Below, one piece after another: positions 16,673 to 25,610 of a stretch of DNA of 64,000 nucleotides. The translations under genes were made by a program, and so were the position numbers. The stretch's first letter is position 1. The number at the start of each line of letters is the position of its first letter. The notes beneath the pieces were generated by a model, which made no database searches, was not told where the DNA came from, and was given only the letters and a program-made list of their open reading frames with translations. The stretch comes from Candidatus Fermentibacterota bacterium (GTDB taxonomy: Bacteria; Fermentibacterota; Fermentibacteria; Fermentibacterales; Fermentibacteraceae): the NCBI GenBank assembly GCA_002748705.1, contig PDSZ01000002.1:11213-75212 (forward strand). The letters run 5' to 3'.

Positions 16673-16681
16673 CAGCGCCCC

Positions 16682-17044
16682 CTAGAATTCCAGCCCGTTT
16701 TCACGGGCCTTCTCCGCCAGAGCCTTGACTCTGCCATGGTAGGGATGTCCGCCTCTGTCGAACACCACTCTGGTGATACCCTGTTCCTTTGCCTTTTCAG
16801 CAAGACAGGTACCAAGCGCCTCAGCCTGAGAGGTTTTTGAACCGCTGACTGCGGCACGAAACTTAGCTGAGTCTGTGGTGAGAGCAAGAAGGGTTTTTCC
16901 CTCAACATCATCAATGAGACAGGCAACCATGTGTCTGAGACTTCTTCTGACAAAAAGCCTCGGACGCTCAGGAGTTCCGCTGACATGCTTTCTGATGCGC
17001 CTGTGCCTGCGGGAGAGGCGCTGTTTTCTTGTAAGTTTAGCCAT
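16682..17044 (-). CDS. rplR: 50S ribosomal protein L18
   Basis: L18 (120 residues) delivers 5S rRNA to the large subunit. RHRRIRKHVSGTPERPRLFV, the SLRHMVACLIDD region and the C-terminal VVFDRGGHPYHGRVKALAE motif are intact. Confidence 0.97.
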   Translation of the reverse strand: MAKLTRKQRLSRRHRRIRKHVSGTPERPRLFVRRSLRHMVACLIDDVEGKTLLALTTDSAKFRAAVSGSKTSQAEALGTCLAEKAKEQGITRVVFDRGGHPYHGRVKALAEKARENGLEF

Positions 17045-17060
17045 TTTATGCCTCTCCTTT

Positions 17061-17606
17061 CTATCCGACAGCCGACTTGGCAGCCTTGCGCTTTACATGC
17101 TGATCGCTGTAGCGGAAACCGATAAGGTTGTAAGGCTCAACCTTACGCAGCTTGTAAAGAGTGGATGCAAATGAACCCACCAGGTGCTTGTCGTTGCCGG
17201 TAATTGTCAGTGTGAACTCGTTCTGGCTGGGCTTTACTTCTACTGAAAGCCCTGCAGGGATATCAGCTACAACCTTGTGGCTGAAACCAATCTGCATCTC
17301 AAGGGCCTTGCCCTTCACCTCAGCAGTGTAACCCTTGCCGTGAACGATAAGTTCTTTTTTGTGGCCGTCTCTGACGCCCACAACCCTGTTGTTTATCTCT
17401 GCACGGGTTGTTCCGTGGAGCCTCTTCTGGTCCTGGGTGTCATCTGCGCGCTTCACATGAAGGTTTGCTCCTTCAAGCTCAACGGTGATGCCTTCAGGTA
17501 GAGGACAGGCATCCTCGCCCCTCTTGCCCTTGACCTTCACAAGGCCGTTTTCAATTTTGACTTCCACGCCTTCTACAGGGATAGGAAGTCTGCCTATTCT
17601 GGACAT
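17061..17606 (-). CDS. rplF: 50S ribosomal protein L6
   Basis: L6 (181 residues) supports the GTPase-associated region. MSRIGRLPIPVEGVEVKIEN opens the first repeat; VHGKGYTAEVKG and the C-terminal KVEPYNLIGFRYSDQHVKRK motif identify the second. Confidence 0.97.
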   Translation of the reverse strand: MSRIGRLPIPVEGVEVKIENGLVKVKGKRGEDACPLPEGITVELEGANLHVKRADDTQDQKRLHGTTRAEINNRVVGVRDGHKKELIVHGKGYTAEVKGKALEMQIGFSHKVVADIPAGLSVEVKPSQNEFTLTITGNDKHLVGSFASTLYKLRKVEPYNLIGFRYSDQHVKRKAAKSAVG

Positions 17607-17617
17607 TCTCTCCTCCC

Positions 17618-18013
17618 CTACCAGACATGCAGCAGCACTTCGCCGCCGACTTTGTGTTTTCTCGCCTCATCGTCGGTAATAACACCTCTGGGAGTGGTGA
17701 GCACAGCAAGACCGCGTCCGCCCATAACTCTTTTGATGTGATTAACACCGGCATATACCCTGCACCCGGGAGTGGAGATTCTCTTCAGACCAAGAATCAG
17801 GGGCTGGCCGTTCCTGTAGGAAAGGTATACCCTCAGGATTCCCTGTTTACCGTCTTCAATTCTCCTGAAACCGCGGATGTATCCGTGGTTGTAAAGAACT
17901 CTGGCGATACTTGCCTTCATCCTGGAAGCGGGAATATCCACCATCTTGTGTCCTGCAGATGAAGCATTCCTTACACGGGTCAGCATATCGGCGATGGGAT
18001 CTGTCATTGACAT
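17618..18013 (-). CDS. rpsH: 30S ribosomal protein S8
   Basis: S8 (131 residues) binds the central domain of 16S rRNA. The true start is ATG 18013 (MSMTDPIADMLTRVRN) behind AGGGAGAT; the longer frame runs into rpsN. The C-terminal KHKVGGEVLLHVW is typical (…GGEVLCxVW). Confidence 0.97.
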   Translation of the reverse strand: MSMTDPIADMLTRVRNASSAGHKMVDIPASRMKASIARVLYNHGYIRGFRRIEDGKQGILRVYLSYRNGQPLILGLKRISTPGCRVYAGVNHIKRVMGGRGLAVLTTPRGVITDDEARKHKVGGEVLLHVW

Positions 18014-18024
18014 TTTATATCTCC

Positions 18025-18210
18025 CTACCAGCTTGCCTTGCGCACCCCGGGAATAAGGCCGCGATTGGCCATGTCCCGAAAACAGATGCGGCAGATGCCG
18101 AACTTCCGAAGGTATCCCCTGGGTCTTCCACACAGAGAGCACCTGTTATATTTCCTGACCTTGAACCTGGGAGTTCTCTTCTGCTTTTCGATCAGGCATG
18201 TCTTAGCCAT
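18025..18210 (-). CDS. rpsZ: 30S ribosomal protein S14, zinc-binding type
   Basis: This is the short 61-residue S14 with two CxxC pairs (CSLCGRP and CRICF) that bind zinc, rather than the longer zinc-free paralog. It lies one base after rplE in standard order. Confidence 0.97.
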   Translation of the reverse strand: MAKTCLIEKQKRTPRFKVRKYNRCSLCGRPRGYLRKFGICRICFRDMANRGLIPGVRKASW

Positions 18211-18786
18211 TTAGGCACCTCCTCTGCCACTGCGCCTGAAAGGCATTCCAAGGAAACCGATGAGCTCAAGGCCCTCTTCATCTGTCCTGGCAGTGGTGAC
18301 TATGGTAATGTTCATTCCCCTGAACTTGTCGATCTTGTCAACCTCTATCTCAGGGAAGATAGCCTGCTCCTCAATGCCGAAATTGTAGTTACCTCTTCCG
18401 TCAAAGCCCTTGGGGGAGAGGCCTCTGAAGTCCCTCACCTGAGGCAGAGAGAAGTTTATAAGCCTGTCCAGGAACTCCCACATTCTTGCGCCTCTCAGTG
18501 TGGTGTGCACGCCTATGGGCATCTCTTCACGGAGCCTGAATCCTGCGACTGACCTTCTCGCTCTGGCAACAACGCACTTCTGACCTGAAATGGTTTCAAG
18601 CTGCTTCTGAGCGTTGGTAACATTGTTCGCATTGTCCATGGCTTCCTTACCGAGACCCATGTTGAGAACGACTTTCACTAAGCCTGGAATCTGCATAGGG
18701 TTCCTGTACTGGAACTTCTCCTGCATCTTTCCTCTTATCTCATCACGATAAATGGTCTGAAGCCTTGGCATTTCCTTTTTTGTCAT
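18211..18786 (-). CDS. rplE: 50S ribosomal protein L5
   Basis: L5 (191 residues) binds 5S rRNA and the P-site tRNA. QIPGLVKVVLNMGLGKEA, CVVARARRSVAGFRLREEMP and GNYNFGIEEQAIFPEI are diagnostic. Confidence 0.97.
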   Translation of the reverse strand: MTKKEMPRLQTIYRDEIRGKMQEKFQYRNPMQIPGLVKVVLNMGLGKEAMDNANNVTNAQKQLETISGQKCVVARARRSVAGFRLREEMPIGVHTTLRGARMWEFLDRLINFSLPQVRDFRGLSPKGFDGRGNYNFGIEEQAIFPEIEVDKIDKFRGMNITIVTTARTDEEGLELIGFLGMPFRRSGRGGA

Positions 18787-18797
18787 TTTTCAGCCCC

Positions 18798-19109
18798 CTA
18801 TCCTACCGCTTCGCCGCAGGATTTGCAGACGCGGCTGACTCGGCCCTCAGCATCACGCTTTCTGGACACTGCTACAGCCTTACCGCAACCGGGGCAGATA
18901 AGTCTGAGGTTGGAAACATGAATAGGGGCTTCCCTCTCAACGATTCCTCCCTGCTGATTCTTCTGTGAAGGGCGGGTGTGTCTCTTTATCATGTTGAGAC
19001 CTTCCACTATTGCCCTCTGTGTACCTGGAAAGACCTTCAGAATTTTACCGGACTTACCCCGCTCATTTCCTGAAAGGACCTTTACCTTGTCACCCTTTTT
19101 AACGTGCAT
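18798..19109 (-). CDS. rplX: 50S ribosomal protein L24
   Basis: L24 (103 residues) initiates large-subunit assembly. The KOW motif [20 protein letters not shown] is followed by [12 protein letters not shown] and [19 protein letters not shown]; the C terminus has a Cys-x2-Cys...Cys-x2-Cys knuckle. It directly abuts rplN. Confidence 0.97.
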   Translation of the reverse strand: MHVKKGDKVKVLSGNERGKSGKILKVFPGTQRAIVEGLNMIKRHTRPSQKNQQGGIVEREAPIHVSNLRLICPGCGKAVAVSRKRDAEGRVSRVCKSCGEAVG

Positions 19110-19475
19110 CTATATCACCTCCGGAGCCAGCGAAACGATCTTCATGAACCGCTGGCGGAGCTCACGGCCCACAGGGCCGAAGATACGCGTTGCAACAGGC
19201 TGTCCCTGGTCGTCAAGGATAACAGCCGCGTTGTCATCGAAACGAACGCTTGAGCCGTCAGGCCTGTTAAGTTCTTTTCTTGTACGGACCACAACAGCCC
19301 TTCGTACATCGCTCTTCTTCACCGTTCCACCTGGAATAGCTTCCTTCACAGTAACAACGATGATGTCGCCGATTCTTGCGTAACGGCGTCTTGTGCCGCC
19401 GAGAACCTTGATGCAGAGGACTTCCCGGGCACCGGAGTTGTCGGCCACCTTCAGTCTTGATTCCACCTGGATCAT
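19110..19475 (-). CDS. rplN: 50S ribosomal protein L14
   Basis: L14 (121 residues) forms intersubunit bridges. [20 protein letters not shown] and the [20 protein letters not shown] block are canonical; the C-terminal [21 protein letters not shown] is complete. Confidence 0.98.
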   Translation of the reverse strand: MIQVESRLKVADNSGAREVLCIKVLGGTRRRYARIGDIIVVTVKEAIPGGTVKKSDVRRAVVVRTRKELNRPDGSSVRFDDNAAVILDDQGQPVATRIFGPVGRELRQRFMKIVSLAPEVI

Positions 19476-19487
19476 ACTGAGTCCTCC

Positions 19488-19751
19488 CTAGCGAGCTTTC
19501 TCCACGATTTCGAGAAGACGCCAGCGCTTGAGTCTGGAGGTGGGACGGGTTTCCGAAATGGTAACCACATCTCCCAGACCACACTGGTTCTGCTCATCGT
19601 GGGCATAGTACTTCTTTGAGGTTCTGTATCTCTTGCGGTATGTGGGGTGAGCCCTGAGGGTACTGACCTCCACAACGATGGTCTTGTCCATCCTGTCTGA
19701 GACCACCACACCGCGGAGAACTCTCCTGTTGCCTGTTCTTGATTCCGCCAC
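19488..19751 (-). CDS. rpsQ: 30S ribosomal protein S17
   Basis: S17 (87 residues), an OB-fold 16S rRNA binder. [20 protein letters not shown] and [19 protein letters not shown] match the family. The start is 2 nt from the end of rpmC. Confidence 0.97.
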   Translation of the reverse strand: MAESRTGNRRVLRGVVVSDRMDKTIVVEVSTLRAHPTYRKRYRTSKKYYAHDEQNQCGLGDVVTISETRPTSRLKRWRLLEIVEKAR

Positions 19752-19753
19752 GG

Positions 19754-19969
19754 TCAGCTCCCTTCCCCGTCAGTGATGAGGCCGAGTTCCTTTTCCCTTA
19801 TCATGGTAAGGGTTCTGGCGAGATCCCTCTTTGACTGGCGAATCTTCAGAGGATTGTCAAGCTGCTGCGCAGCTTTCCGGAACCTGAGGTTGAATATCTC
19901 AGCTCTCAGTTCCCTTGCCTGATCCTGAAGTTCCTCCATGCTCATGGAACGGAGTTCATGCACCTTCAT
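19754..19969 (-). CDS. rpmC: 50S ribosomal protein L29
   Basis: L29 (71 residues) is part of the exit-tunnel rim that docks trigger factor and [23 protein letters not shown] and the helix LFNLRF-like [14 protein letters not shown] are typical. Its ATG overlaps the rplP stop. Confidence 0.97.
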   Translation of the reverse strand: MKVHELRSMSMEELQDQARELRAEIFNLRFRKAAQQLDNPLKIRQSKRDLARTLTMIREKELGLITDGEGS

Positions 19970-20391
19970 GACTGCAGCACCTCCTTGTCCCTGGCCACAA
20001 ATCTTACCTTGACAGGCAGCTTGTGACCGGCGAGCCTCATTGCCTCACGGGCAACTTCAAGAGAAATACCCTCTATCTCGAACATCACTCTTCCAGGCTT
20101 TACAGGCGCCACCCAGAAATCGACAGCACCCTTGCCTTTACCCATTCTTGTCTCCGCAGGTGTGGAAGTAACAGGCTTGTCAGGAAAGATTCTGATCCAG
20201 ACCTTGCCGCCACGCTTGGCGTGCCTGGTCATCGCAACACGGGCAGCCTCTATCTGCTGGCTGGTTATCCAGCCTGCTTCAAGGGCCTGAAGCCCGAATT
20301 CCCCGAAGGCCACTGTGTCTCCACCCTTGGCGCGGCCCCGCATGCGGCCTCTGTGCTGCTTGCGGTACTTCGTTCTTTTCGGCATCAACAT
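19966..20391 (-). CDS. rplP: 50S ribosomal protein L16
   Basis: L16 (141 residues) lies near the peptidyl transferase centre. [19 protein letters not shown], a [20 protein letters not shown] block and [18 protein letters not shown] are canonical. Confidence 0.98.
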   Translation of the reverse strand: MLMPKRTKYRKQHRGRMRGRAKGGDTVAFGEFGLQALEAGWITSQQIEAARVAMTRHAKRGGKVWIRIFPDKPVTSTPAETRMGKGKGAVDFWVAPVKPGRVMFEIEGISLEVAREAMRLAGHKLPVKVRFVARDKEVLQS

Positions 20392-20409
20392 TTCACATCA
20401 CCTGCTATC

Positions 20410-21057
20410 TCAGGATCCGGGCACAGGCGCTTCATGCACCTCGCCGTTGTAGATCCATACCTTAACACCGATTACGCCGTAGGTTGTTCTGGCAACACCC
20501 CTGGCGAAATCAATATCCGCTCTCAGTGTGTGAAGAGGAACTCTGCCTTCGTGGTATGAGTTCACCCTGGACATCTCGGCACCGCCGAGACGGCCTGAAC
20601 AGGTAATCTTTATACCAAGGGCACCGGCACGCATGGTGTCGGAAATAGTTCTCTTCATCGCTCTGCGAACACTGACCCTGTTCTCAAGCTGACGGGCCAC
20701 ATTGTCCGCAACAAGTATCGCGTCAGTCTCAGGCTTCTCAATCTGATTAACCTTGATTTTGACAGTCTTCTTAGTCAGATGCTTAAGTTCGCCGGTAAGA
20801 CTGTCAATTGTGCTGCCCCTGCTGCCGATAACAAGACCGGGCCTTGCGGTGCTGATGATGACATTCACTTCCTGCGGCTTACGCTCAATGACTATTCTGG
20901 AGAGCTGAGCTCTCTCAAGACGACGGTAGACATATCTTCTGATCCGTTCATCTTCCTCAATGTACCGGGCGAAGTCTCTTCCCCTGGCAAACCAGTTCGA
21001 ATCCCAGGTACGGCTTATTCCGAGCCTGAGACCGATGGGATTGGTTTTCTGACCCAA
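20410..21057 (-). CDS. rpsC: 30S ribosomal protein S3 (TTG start)
   Basis: S3 (215 residues) shapes the mRNA entry channel and has the KH motif VIGSRGSTIDSLTGEL. I favour TTG at 21057 as start: it gives the universal N terminus (M)GQKTNPIGLRLGI and has GAGGAG seven bases upstream, at the very end of rplV. An ATG at 21093 would add 12 residues not found in S3 proteins. Confidence 0.96.
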   Translation of the reverse strand: MGQKTNPIGLRLGISRTWDSNWFARGRDFARYIEEDERIRRYVYRRLERAQLSRIVIERKPQEVNVIISTARPGLVIGSRGSTIDSLTGELKHLTKKTVKIKVNQIEKPETDAILVADNVARQLENRVSVRRAMKRTISDTMRAGALGIKITCSGRLGGAEMSRVNSYHEGRVPLHTLRADIDFARGVARTTYGVIGVKVWIYNGEVHEAPVPGS

Positions 21058-21061
21058 ACGA

Positions 21062-21421
21062 TTACTCCTCTCCAGGTTCGGCGCCGTCGTCAACCTTCAC
21101 CACGATGTGGCTTGTGCGGTGACGGATCCTGGTTGCCCGACCTCTTGCCCTGGGTCTCCAGCGCATCACTGTCGGTCCTTCGTCTACGGTTATGGTGGAT
21201 ATCTTCAAATCATCGATGTCGAGCTGCCGTCCCTCGGCATTTGCAACAGCGTTGGCAACTGCAGAGTCCAGAGTGCGACCGATGATTTTCGAAGCATTCC
21301 TGGGTACCGTGAGCAGAATTGCCAGTGCCTGGTTAACAGATTTTCCTCTTACCATGTCGGCAACTGCACGGGCTTTTCTGGGGGGAACCTTGACGAATCT
21401 GGCTTTAGCTGTAGCCTGCAT
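21062..21421 (-). CDS. rplV: 50S ribosomal protein L22
   Basis: L22 (119 residues) extends a hairpin into the exit tunnel. KARAVADMVRGKSVNQALAI and MRWRPRARGRATRIRHRTSH (the tunnel hairpin) are clear. Confidence 0.97.
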   Translation of the reverse strand: MQATAKARFVKVPPRKARAVADMVRGKSVNQALAILLTVPRNASKIIGRTLDSAVANAVANAEGRQLDIDDLKISTITVDEGPTVMRWRPRARGRATRIRHRTSHIVVKVDDGAEPGEE

Positions 21422-21430
21422 TGTTCCTCC

Positions 21431-21691
21431 CTACTTCTCGCGGTGTCCGCGGAATGTTCTGGTGGGAGCAAACTCTCCGAGCTTGTGCCCTACCATGTTC
21501 TCTACAACAAACACCGGTACGAATTTCCTGCCGTTGTGAACGGCGAAGGTGAAGCCTACAAAATCAGGAGGAATTGTTGACCTTCTGGCCCAGGTCTTTA
21601 TGACTTTCTTCTCTCCGGATTCAGTAAGTGCCGCAACCTTCTTCTGGAGGTTCGCATCGATGTATGGGCCTTTCTTCAGCGAACGGGCCAT
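21431..21691 (-). CDS. rpsS: 30S ribosomal protein S19
   Basis: S19 (86 residues) with [38 protein letters not shown] and [17 protein letters not shown]. It lies between rplB and rplV as expected. Confidence 0.98.
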   Translation of the reverse strand: MARSLKKGPYIDANLQKKVAALTESGEKKVIKTWARRSTIPPDFVGFTFAVHNGRKFVPVFVVENMVGHKLGEFAPTRTFRGHREK

Positions 21692-21693
21692 AA

Positions 21694-22536
21694 CTACTTC
21701 CTCCTCTTACCGGTTGGTCTGCGTCTTGTTATCAGTTTATCAGATTGCTTCCTGGCCTTCCTTGTGCGGAGTCCTTTGGAAAGCTGCCCCCAGGGAGAAC
21801 AGGGGTGGCGTCCACCGCTGGTCTTGCCCTCACCACCGCCCATAGGATGATCAATGGGGTTCATGGCTACACCTCTGACCTTAGGTCTGCGGCCGCGCCA
21901 GCGGGATGCGCCGGCTTTGCCCGGGACGATAAGGTTGTGTTCGGTGTTTCCTACAGTTCCGATTGTGGCAGCGCAGTTAACCGGTACTCTGCGCATCTCT
22001 CTGGAAGGAAGCTTGAGTGTGGCATATTTGCCTTCACGGGCCATGAGCTGAACAGCAGCTCCGGCACTTCTGGCCATCTGACCGCCCTTACCGGGCTTGA
22101 GCTCAACATTGTGAACCATTGTTCCGAGAGGAATCCTGCTGAGGGGAAGGTGATTTCCAACCTCAGGAGCTGCCTCTGGCCCTGAAAGAATTGTGGCGCC
22201 TACCTGAAGCCCAAGGGGACAGAGAATGTATCTCTTCTCTCCGTCTGCATAAACCACAAGGGCAATACGGGCAGATCTGTTGGGATCGTACTCTACAGTT
22301 GCCACTCTTCCGGGAACGCCGATCTTGTTCCTCTTGAAATCGATTATCCGATACGCCCTCTTGTGACCGCCTCCGCGATGTCTTGCGGTAACCCGGCCTT
22401 TGTTGTTCCTGCCGGCGGTCTTCTTCAGGGGAACCATCAGTGATTTCTCACCGTGGTCTCTGGTTATCTCAGCAAAGTCGGGAGATACCTTGAACCTTGT
22501 ACCGGGAGTCATGGGCTTCCACCTTTTTGTTCCCAT
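21694..22536 (-). CDS. rplB: 50S ribosomal protein L2
   Basis: L2 (280 residues) is required for subunit joining and peptidyl transfer. [39 protein letters not shown] and the peptidyl-transferase-proximal [20 protein letters not shown] (with the conserved His) are intact. Confidence 0.98.
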   Translation of the reverse strand: MGTKRWKPMTPGTRFKVSPDFAEITRDHGEKSLMVPLKKTAGRNNKGRVTARHRGGGHKRAYRIIDFKRNKIGVPGRVATVEYDPNRSARIALVVYADGEKRYILCPLGLQVGATILSGPEAAPEVGNHLPLSRIPLGTMVHNVELKPGKGGQMARSAGAAVQLMAREGKYATLKLPSREMRRVPVNCAATIGTVGNTEHNLIVPGKAGASRWRGRRPKVRGVAMNPIDHPMGGGEGKTSGGRHPCSPWGQLSKGLRTRKARKQSDKLITRRRPTGKRRK

Positions 22537-22538
22537 GA

Positions 22539-22826
22539 TTACACCCCCTCGAAGAAGTCAACAGAATCGCCCTCTTTGAGAGTGACCACAGCCTTCTTCC
22601 AGGCAGCTCTGCGACCGATGTTGCGGCCAAGGCGCTTCACCTTGCCCTGCATCTTTATTGTGCGAACTTCCAGCACGGTAACATCAAATATTTCTTCCAC
22701 AGCCTTTGCAATCTGGTGCTTGGTGGCCTTTGGAAGTACCCTGAAGGTGTACCTGTTGTACATTTCACGGGCGATTGTTGACTTCTCTGTTACCATGGGC
22801 TCTATGATTATCTGACGCGGGTCCAT
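22539..22826 (-). CDS. rplW: 50S ribosomal protein L23
   Basis: L23 (95 residues), exit-site docking protein. [40 protein letters not shown] and the G-K-xKRLGR segment are typical. Its start shares one base with the rplD stop. Confidence 0.97.
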   Translation of the reverse strand: MDPRQIIIEPMVTEKSTIAREMYNRYTFRVLPKATKHQIAKAVEEIFDVTVLEVRTIKMQGKVKRLGRNIGRRAAWKKAVVTLKEGDSVDFFEGV

Positions 22827-23446
22827 TACATCACCCTCGCCTTCAGATGATCCAGAGCATTCTCGGCGATAACAACCACTTCCGCATTCACCAGTGTGGT
22901 GACTGGAACGCGGCTGGCTGCCACTGCCTGAACTCCGGGGATGTTTCCGGCGGCACGGGCCACCATGAGATCGCCGTCGGTAAGGATTACAGTCTTTCTG
23001 CCGCTGAGGCCGTTTCCGCCGAGAATGTCTCTGACCTCACGGGTTCTGCCCTCAACGGACAGGTCACGGATAACCCTGAGATTACCCTCGGAAAGCCTCT
23101 CGGAAAGAATTCCTGCAAAAGCCTTTCTGCGCACCTTTCTGTTTATCTTCTTTGTGTAGAAACGGGGCCTTGGACCGTGGGCCACTCCACCGCTTCTCCA
23201 GATCGGGCTCTTGAAGGAACCGGCACGGGCGTGACCGGTGTGCTTCTGCCTCCAGGGCTTTCTTCCGCTTCCTCTTACCTCTGCGCGGGTAAGAGTGGCT
23301 GCGTTACCCTGTCTCTTGTTGGCTTGTTCAGCACGGACCACTTCCCAGAGAACATGGGTGGAAACCCCCACGGCGAAAATTTCGTCAGGAAGCTTTACTG
23401 CTCCTACCTCTTCGCCTTTCATGGTGTAGACTCTGGCTTCAGCCAT
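22826..23446 (-). CDS. rplD: 50S ribosomal protein L4
   Basis: L4 (206 residues) lines the exit tunnel; in E. coli it also autoregulates the S10 operon. The tunnel loop region GSGRKPWRQKHTGHARAGS and SPIWRSGGVAHGPRPR is clear. Stop and start of rplD and rplC overlap by one base. Confidence 0.98.
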   Translation of the reverse strand: MAEARVYTMKGEEVGAVKLPDEIFAVGVSTHVLWEVVRAEQANKRQGNAATLTRAEVRGSGRKPWRQKHTGHARAGSFKSPIWRSGGVAHGPRPRFYTKKINRKVRRKAFAGILSERLSEGNLRVIRDLSVEGRTREVRDILGGNGLSGRKTVILTDGDLMVARAAGNIPGVQAVAASRVPVTTLVNAEVVVIAENALDHLKARVM

Positions 23447-24081
23447 CAGCTCTCACCTCCTCTGGAAATGTGCTTTCTGACCATCAGATAGCCGTTTCTT
23501 GCACCTGGAACAGCACCCTTTAAAACCAGAAGGTTTTTCTCCGGATCAATCTGAACTATCTCCAGATTCTTAACGGTTCTCTTCCTGTTACCTGTCTGTC
23601 CCGGCATTTTCTTGTTTTTCCAGACTCTTCCCGGTGTGGCGCACTGTCCGATAGAACCGGGAACCCGCTTGGACTTGGTTCCGTGTGTGTCATCACCACC
23701 GGAGAAACCGTGACGCTTCACAACGCCCTGGAATCCCTTACCCTTGGTTGTTCCGGTTACATCAACCTTCTCACCAGGGGCAAACATATCTACGGTGAAT
23801 GAATCTCCTGCCTTTACCTCTTCGCCTGTGGGAGGAAATTCCACCAGCCTTGAGCAGGGCGGTGCACCTGCCTTGTCAAGATGCCCTTTCTGAGCCCTTG
23901 ACAGTCTGCTTTCCTTTCCTGGCCGGTAACCTACCTGAATAGCCGAATAACCGTCGGTTTCAGGGGTCTTGACCTGAACCACAGGGTTCGGGGCAGCTTC
24001 AAGCACCGTAACAGGAATGACTTTGCCGTCTTCTGCGAAAACGCGAGTCATACCTATCTTACGAGCCATGATTCCGCTCAT
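23446..24081 (-). CDS. rplC: 50S ribosomal protein L3
   Basis: L3 (211 residues) approaches the A site through its loop: GTTKGKGFQGVVKRHGFSGG, then THGTKSKRVPGSIGQCATPGR. I chose ATG 24081 (MSGIMARKIGM) with GGGAAG five bases upstream; a GTG at 24087 would add two residues. Confidence 0.97.
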   Translation of the reverse strand: MSGIMARKIGMTRVFAEDGKVIPVTVLEAAPNPVVQVKTPETDGYSAIQVGYRPGKESRLSRAQKGHLDKAGAPPCSRLVEFPPTGEEVKAGDSFTVDMFAPGEKVDVTGTTKGKGFQGVVKRHGFSGGDDTHGTKSKRVPGSIGQCATPGRVWKNKKMPGQTGNRKRTVKNLEIVQIDPEKNLLVLKGAVPGARNGYLMVRKHISRGGES

Positions 24082-24223
24082 AACCACTTCCCGTCGCTGA
24101 AGTCCCCTTTGAACGGGGGGACAAGCGTTTCTGTTAATCCGTTCTGGCGGCTAGTCCGTTCCCGTCCGTCCAGTACGGTTTCCTCTTAATCCGGCCAAGC
24201 CGGATCAGTAAGGATTTACCTGT

Positions 24224-24529
24224 TTACTTGATTTCCACATCCACCCCTGCAGGAACATCAAGTTTCCTCAGGGCTTCTGTGGTCTGCTCGTTCGGATCCT
24301 GTATCTCGATCAGTCTTGAATGAACTCTGACCTCGAACTGCTCACGAGACTTCTTGTTCACATGGGGGCTTCTGAGAACCGTCACTACAGACCTCTTTGT
24401 AGGAAGAGGTATGGGGCCTGCCACCTGCGCGCCGGTGTTGGTAACACCTCGCACTATATCAACGGCCGACCTGTCCAGGAGACGGTGATCATAAGCTCTG
24501 AGCCTTATTCTCAACCTGTTCTCGTTCAA
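24224..24529 (-). CDS. rpsJ: 30S ribosomal protein S10 (TTG start)
   Basis: S10 (101 residues) is also NusE in antitermination. [18 protein letters not shown], the [20 protein letters not shown] loop and the [13 protein letters not shown] end are canonical. A TTG at 24529 with AAAGGAG upstream gives the standard length; ATG codons farther upstream would add non-homologous residues. It is the first gene of the long ribosomal cluster. The gap to rplC (142 nt) is the largest inside the S10 operon. Confidence 0.96.
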   Translation of the reverse strand: MNENRLRIRLRAYDHRLLDRSAVDIVRGVTNTGAQVAGPIPLPTKRSVVTVLRSPHVNKKSREQFEVRVHSRLIEIQDPNEQTTEALRKLDVPAGVDVEIK

Positions 24530-24648
24530 CGCTGCTCCTTTATACATACAATCGCACAGAAACCCATCCGCCCACAGCACAAGGGCTTCCGAACACGAAC
24601 CAATGTTTTTTCATCATTCTGCGACGCATCTTTTTCCGCAGGGTCGCT

Positions 24649-24678
24649 ATTATAAACAATTGTGAACTCCAGAGACAA
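24649..24678 (-). promoter_or_regulatory. sigma70-type promoter of the S10 cluster
   Basis: TTGTCT (24678-24673), an 18-nt spacer and a perfect TATAAT (24654-24649) lie on the minus strand about 120 nt before the rpsJ start. This leaves a leader of roughly 110 nt, long enough for an L4-type control structure. The call is by eye. Confidence 0.6.
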
Positions 24679-24888
24679 GCCTCCAGGGAACTTCTTTATC
24701 ATAATTAGTGTATTGTGATGCAACACACGAACCGCCCTGAATCATTGCTCTCAATATTCACCGGCTTCAGGGTCAGGTTTGATGTTGCATTGAAGGGTGC
24801 GGAAGATTCTCAGGCAGGCAGCAGAGAGAGCTGCAGGCAGTGCGTAAGACATGAACAGAAAGGAAGCAATACAAAACTGACAGTTATG

Positions 24889-24996
24889 GACAATCGGATT
24901 GTAGTTCTTAAGGATACTGACAGCTTCAGAAGTGGGGTCCGGGTTTCCATGGGAACCTCCGGACGATCGGATTGAAGCTCTTAAAGATACCGACAG
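24889..24996. repeat. 35-nt direct copies at a 73-nt offset
   Basis: The stretches 24889-24923 and 24962-24996 share GA-C-ATCGGATTG and GATAC-GACAG cores and differ at five of 35 positions. They are separated by 38 nt of unrelated sequence (24924-24961). The second copy sits just before the MliC-like lipoprotein gene. The rest of 24680-24888 shows no supported gene. Confidence 0.7.
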
Positions 24997-25034
24997 AGAA
25001 ACGAAAGATCGTCAATACAGAAAGGAACAGGAAA

Positions 25035-25412
25035 ATGAAGAAGACATTCTGCCTGAAAGACTACAGAAAAGGCTTTATCAGAACAGCAGTAGCGGTATCA
25101 GCGGCACTGCTTCTCACAGCAGCCTGCGGCAGCAGCCTCTCACTGCAAAACCGGGGAACTCAAACCTGGGTCAGCGGCAATGAAAGAGCAACCGTCACCT
25201 ACTATTCCCTCTCGGACAACTCCCTGAACTTCATCAGACTGGTCATTGACGGTGAAACACACACACTTCCGCAGGTGGTCTCAGCAGATGGCACAAAATA
25301 CACTGAAGATCTGGACATCATCTGGTGGGAAAAGGGAGACTCAGCCTTTGTTCAGACCAGAAATGATGACTGGGACTGGGGAGAAATGGAAACATTTGCT
25401 GTTGTGAGATAA
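25035..25412 (+). CDS. MliC-like lysozyme inhibitor lipoprotein
   Basis: From ATG 25035 (MKKTFCLKDYRKGF) the protein has a signal peptide with lipobox LTAAC, then a small beta-barrel domain. LPQVVSADGTKYTEDLDIIW and WEKGDSAFV resemble the membrane-bound lysozyme inhibitor of c-type lysozyme (MliC), where the Ser and Lys of these loops block the lysozyme active site. The Shine-Dalgarno is AGGAAC. The longer frame from 24972 lacks a signal peptide at its N terminus. Family assignment is from motif resemblance only. Confidence 0.7.
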   Translation: MKKTFCLKDYRKGFIRTAVAVSAALLLTAACGSSLSLQNRGTQTWVSGNERATVTYYSLSDNSLNFIRLVIDGETHTLPQVVSADGTKYTEDLDIIWWEKGDSAFVQTRNDDWDWGEMETFAVVR

Positions 25413-25483
25413 ATACTTTCCGCTGCTTTACTTTCCCTCCGGCAGAACGAAATACCTCGTTCAAGCCCTTTACAGCTGCTCAG

Positions 25484-25523
25484 GCAGAATGCCTGCTCTG
25501 TCTCCTCAGAGCAGGCATTCTGC
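25484..25523. terminator. 17-bp perfect hairpin between convergent genes
   Basis: GCAGAATGCCTGCTCTG (25484-25500) and its exact complement (25507-25523) flank a 6-nt loop. It lies between the converging lipoprotein gene and sucD, as expected for a bidirectional transcription stop, although no U-tract follows on either strand. Confidence 0.6.
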
Positions 25524-25610
25524 ATACATGTGTCTGTCATTATACACAGCGTCTGCCGCCGACTCCGGAAAACCTGTAAGCGAACCGTAAACAGCCTGAT
25601 ACAGAACCAA

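Noticed and set aside
24715..24975. 86-codon plus-strand frame before the MliC-like gene
   Set aside because: Contains the 73-nt duplication, no Shine-Dalgarno, no protein-like segments.
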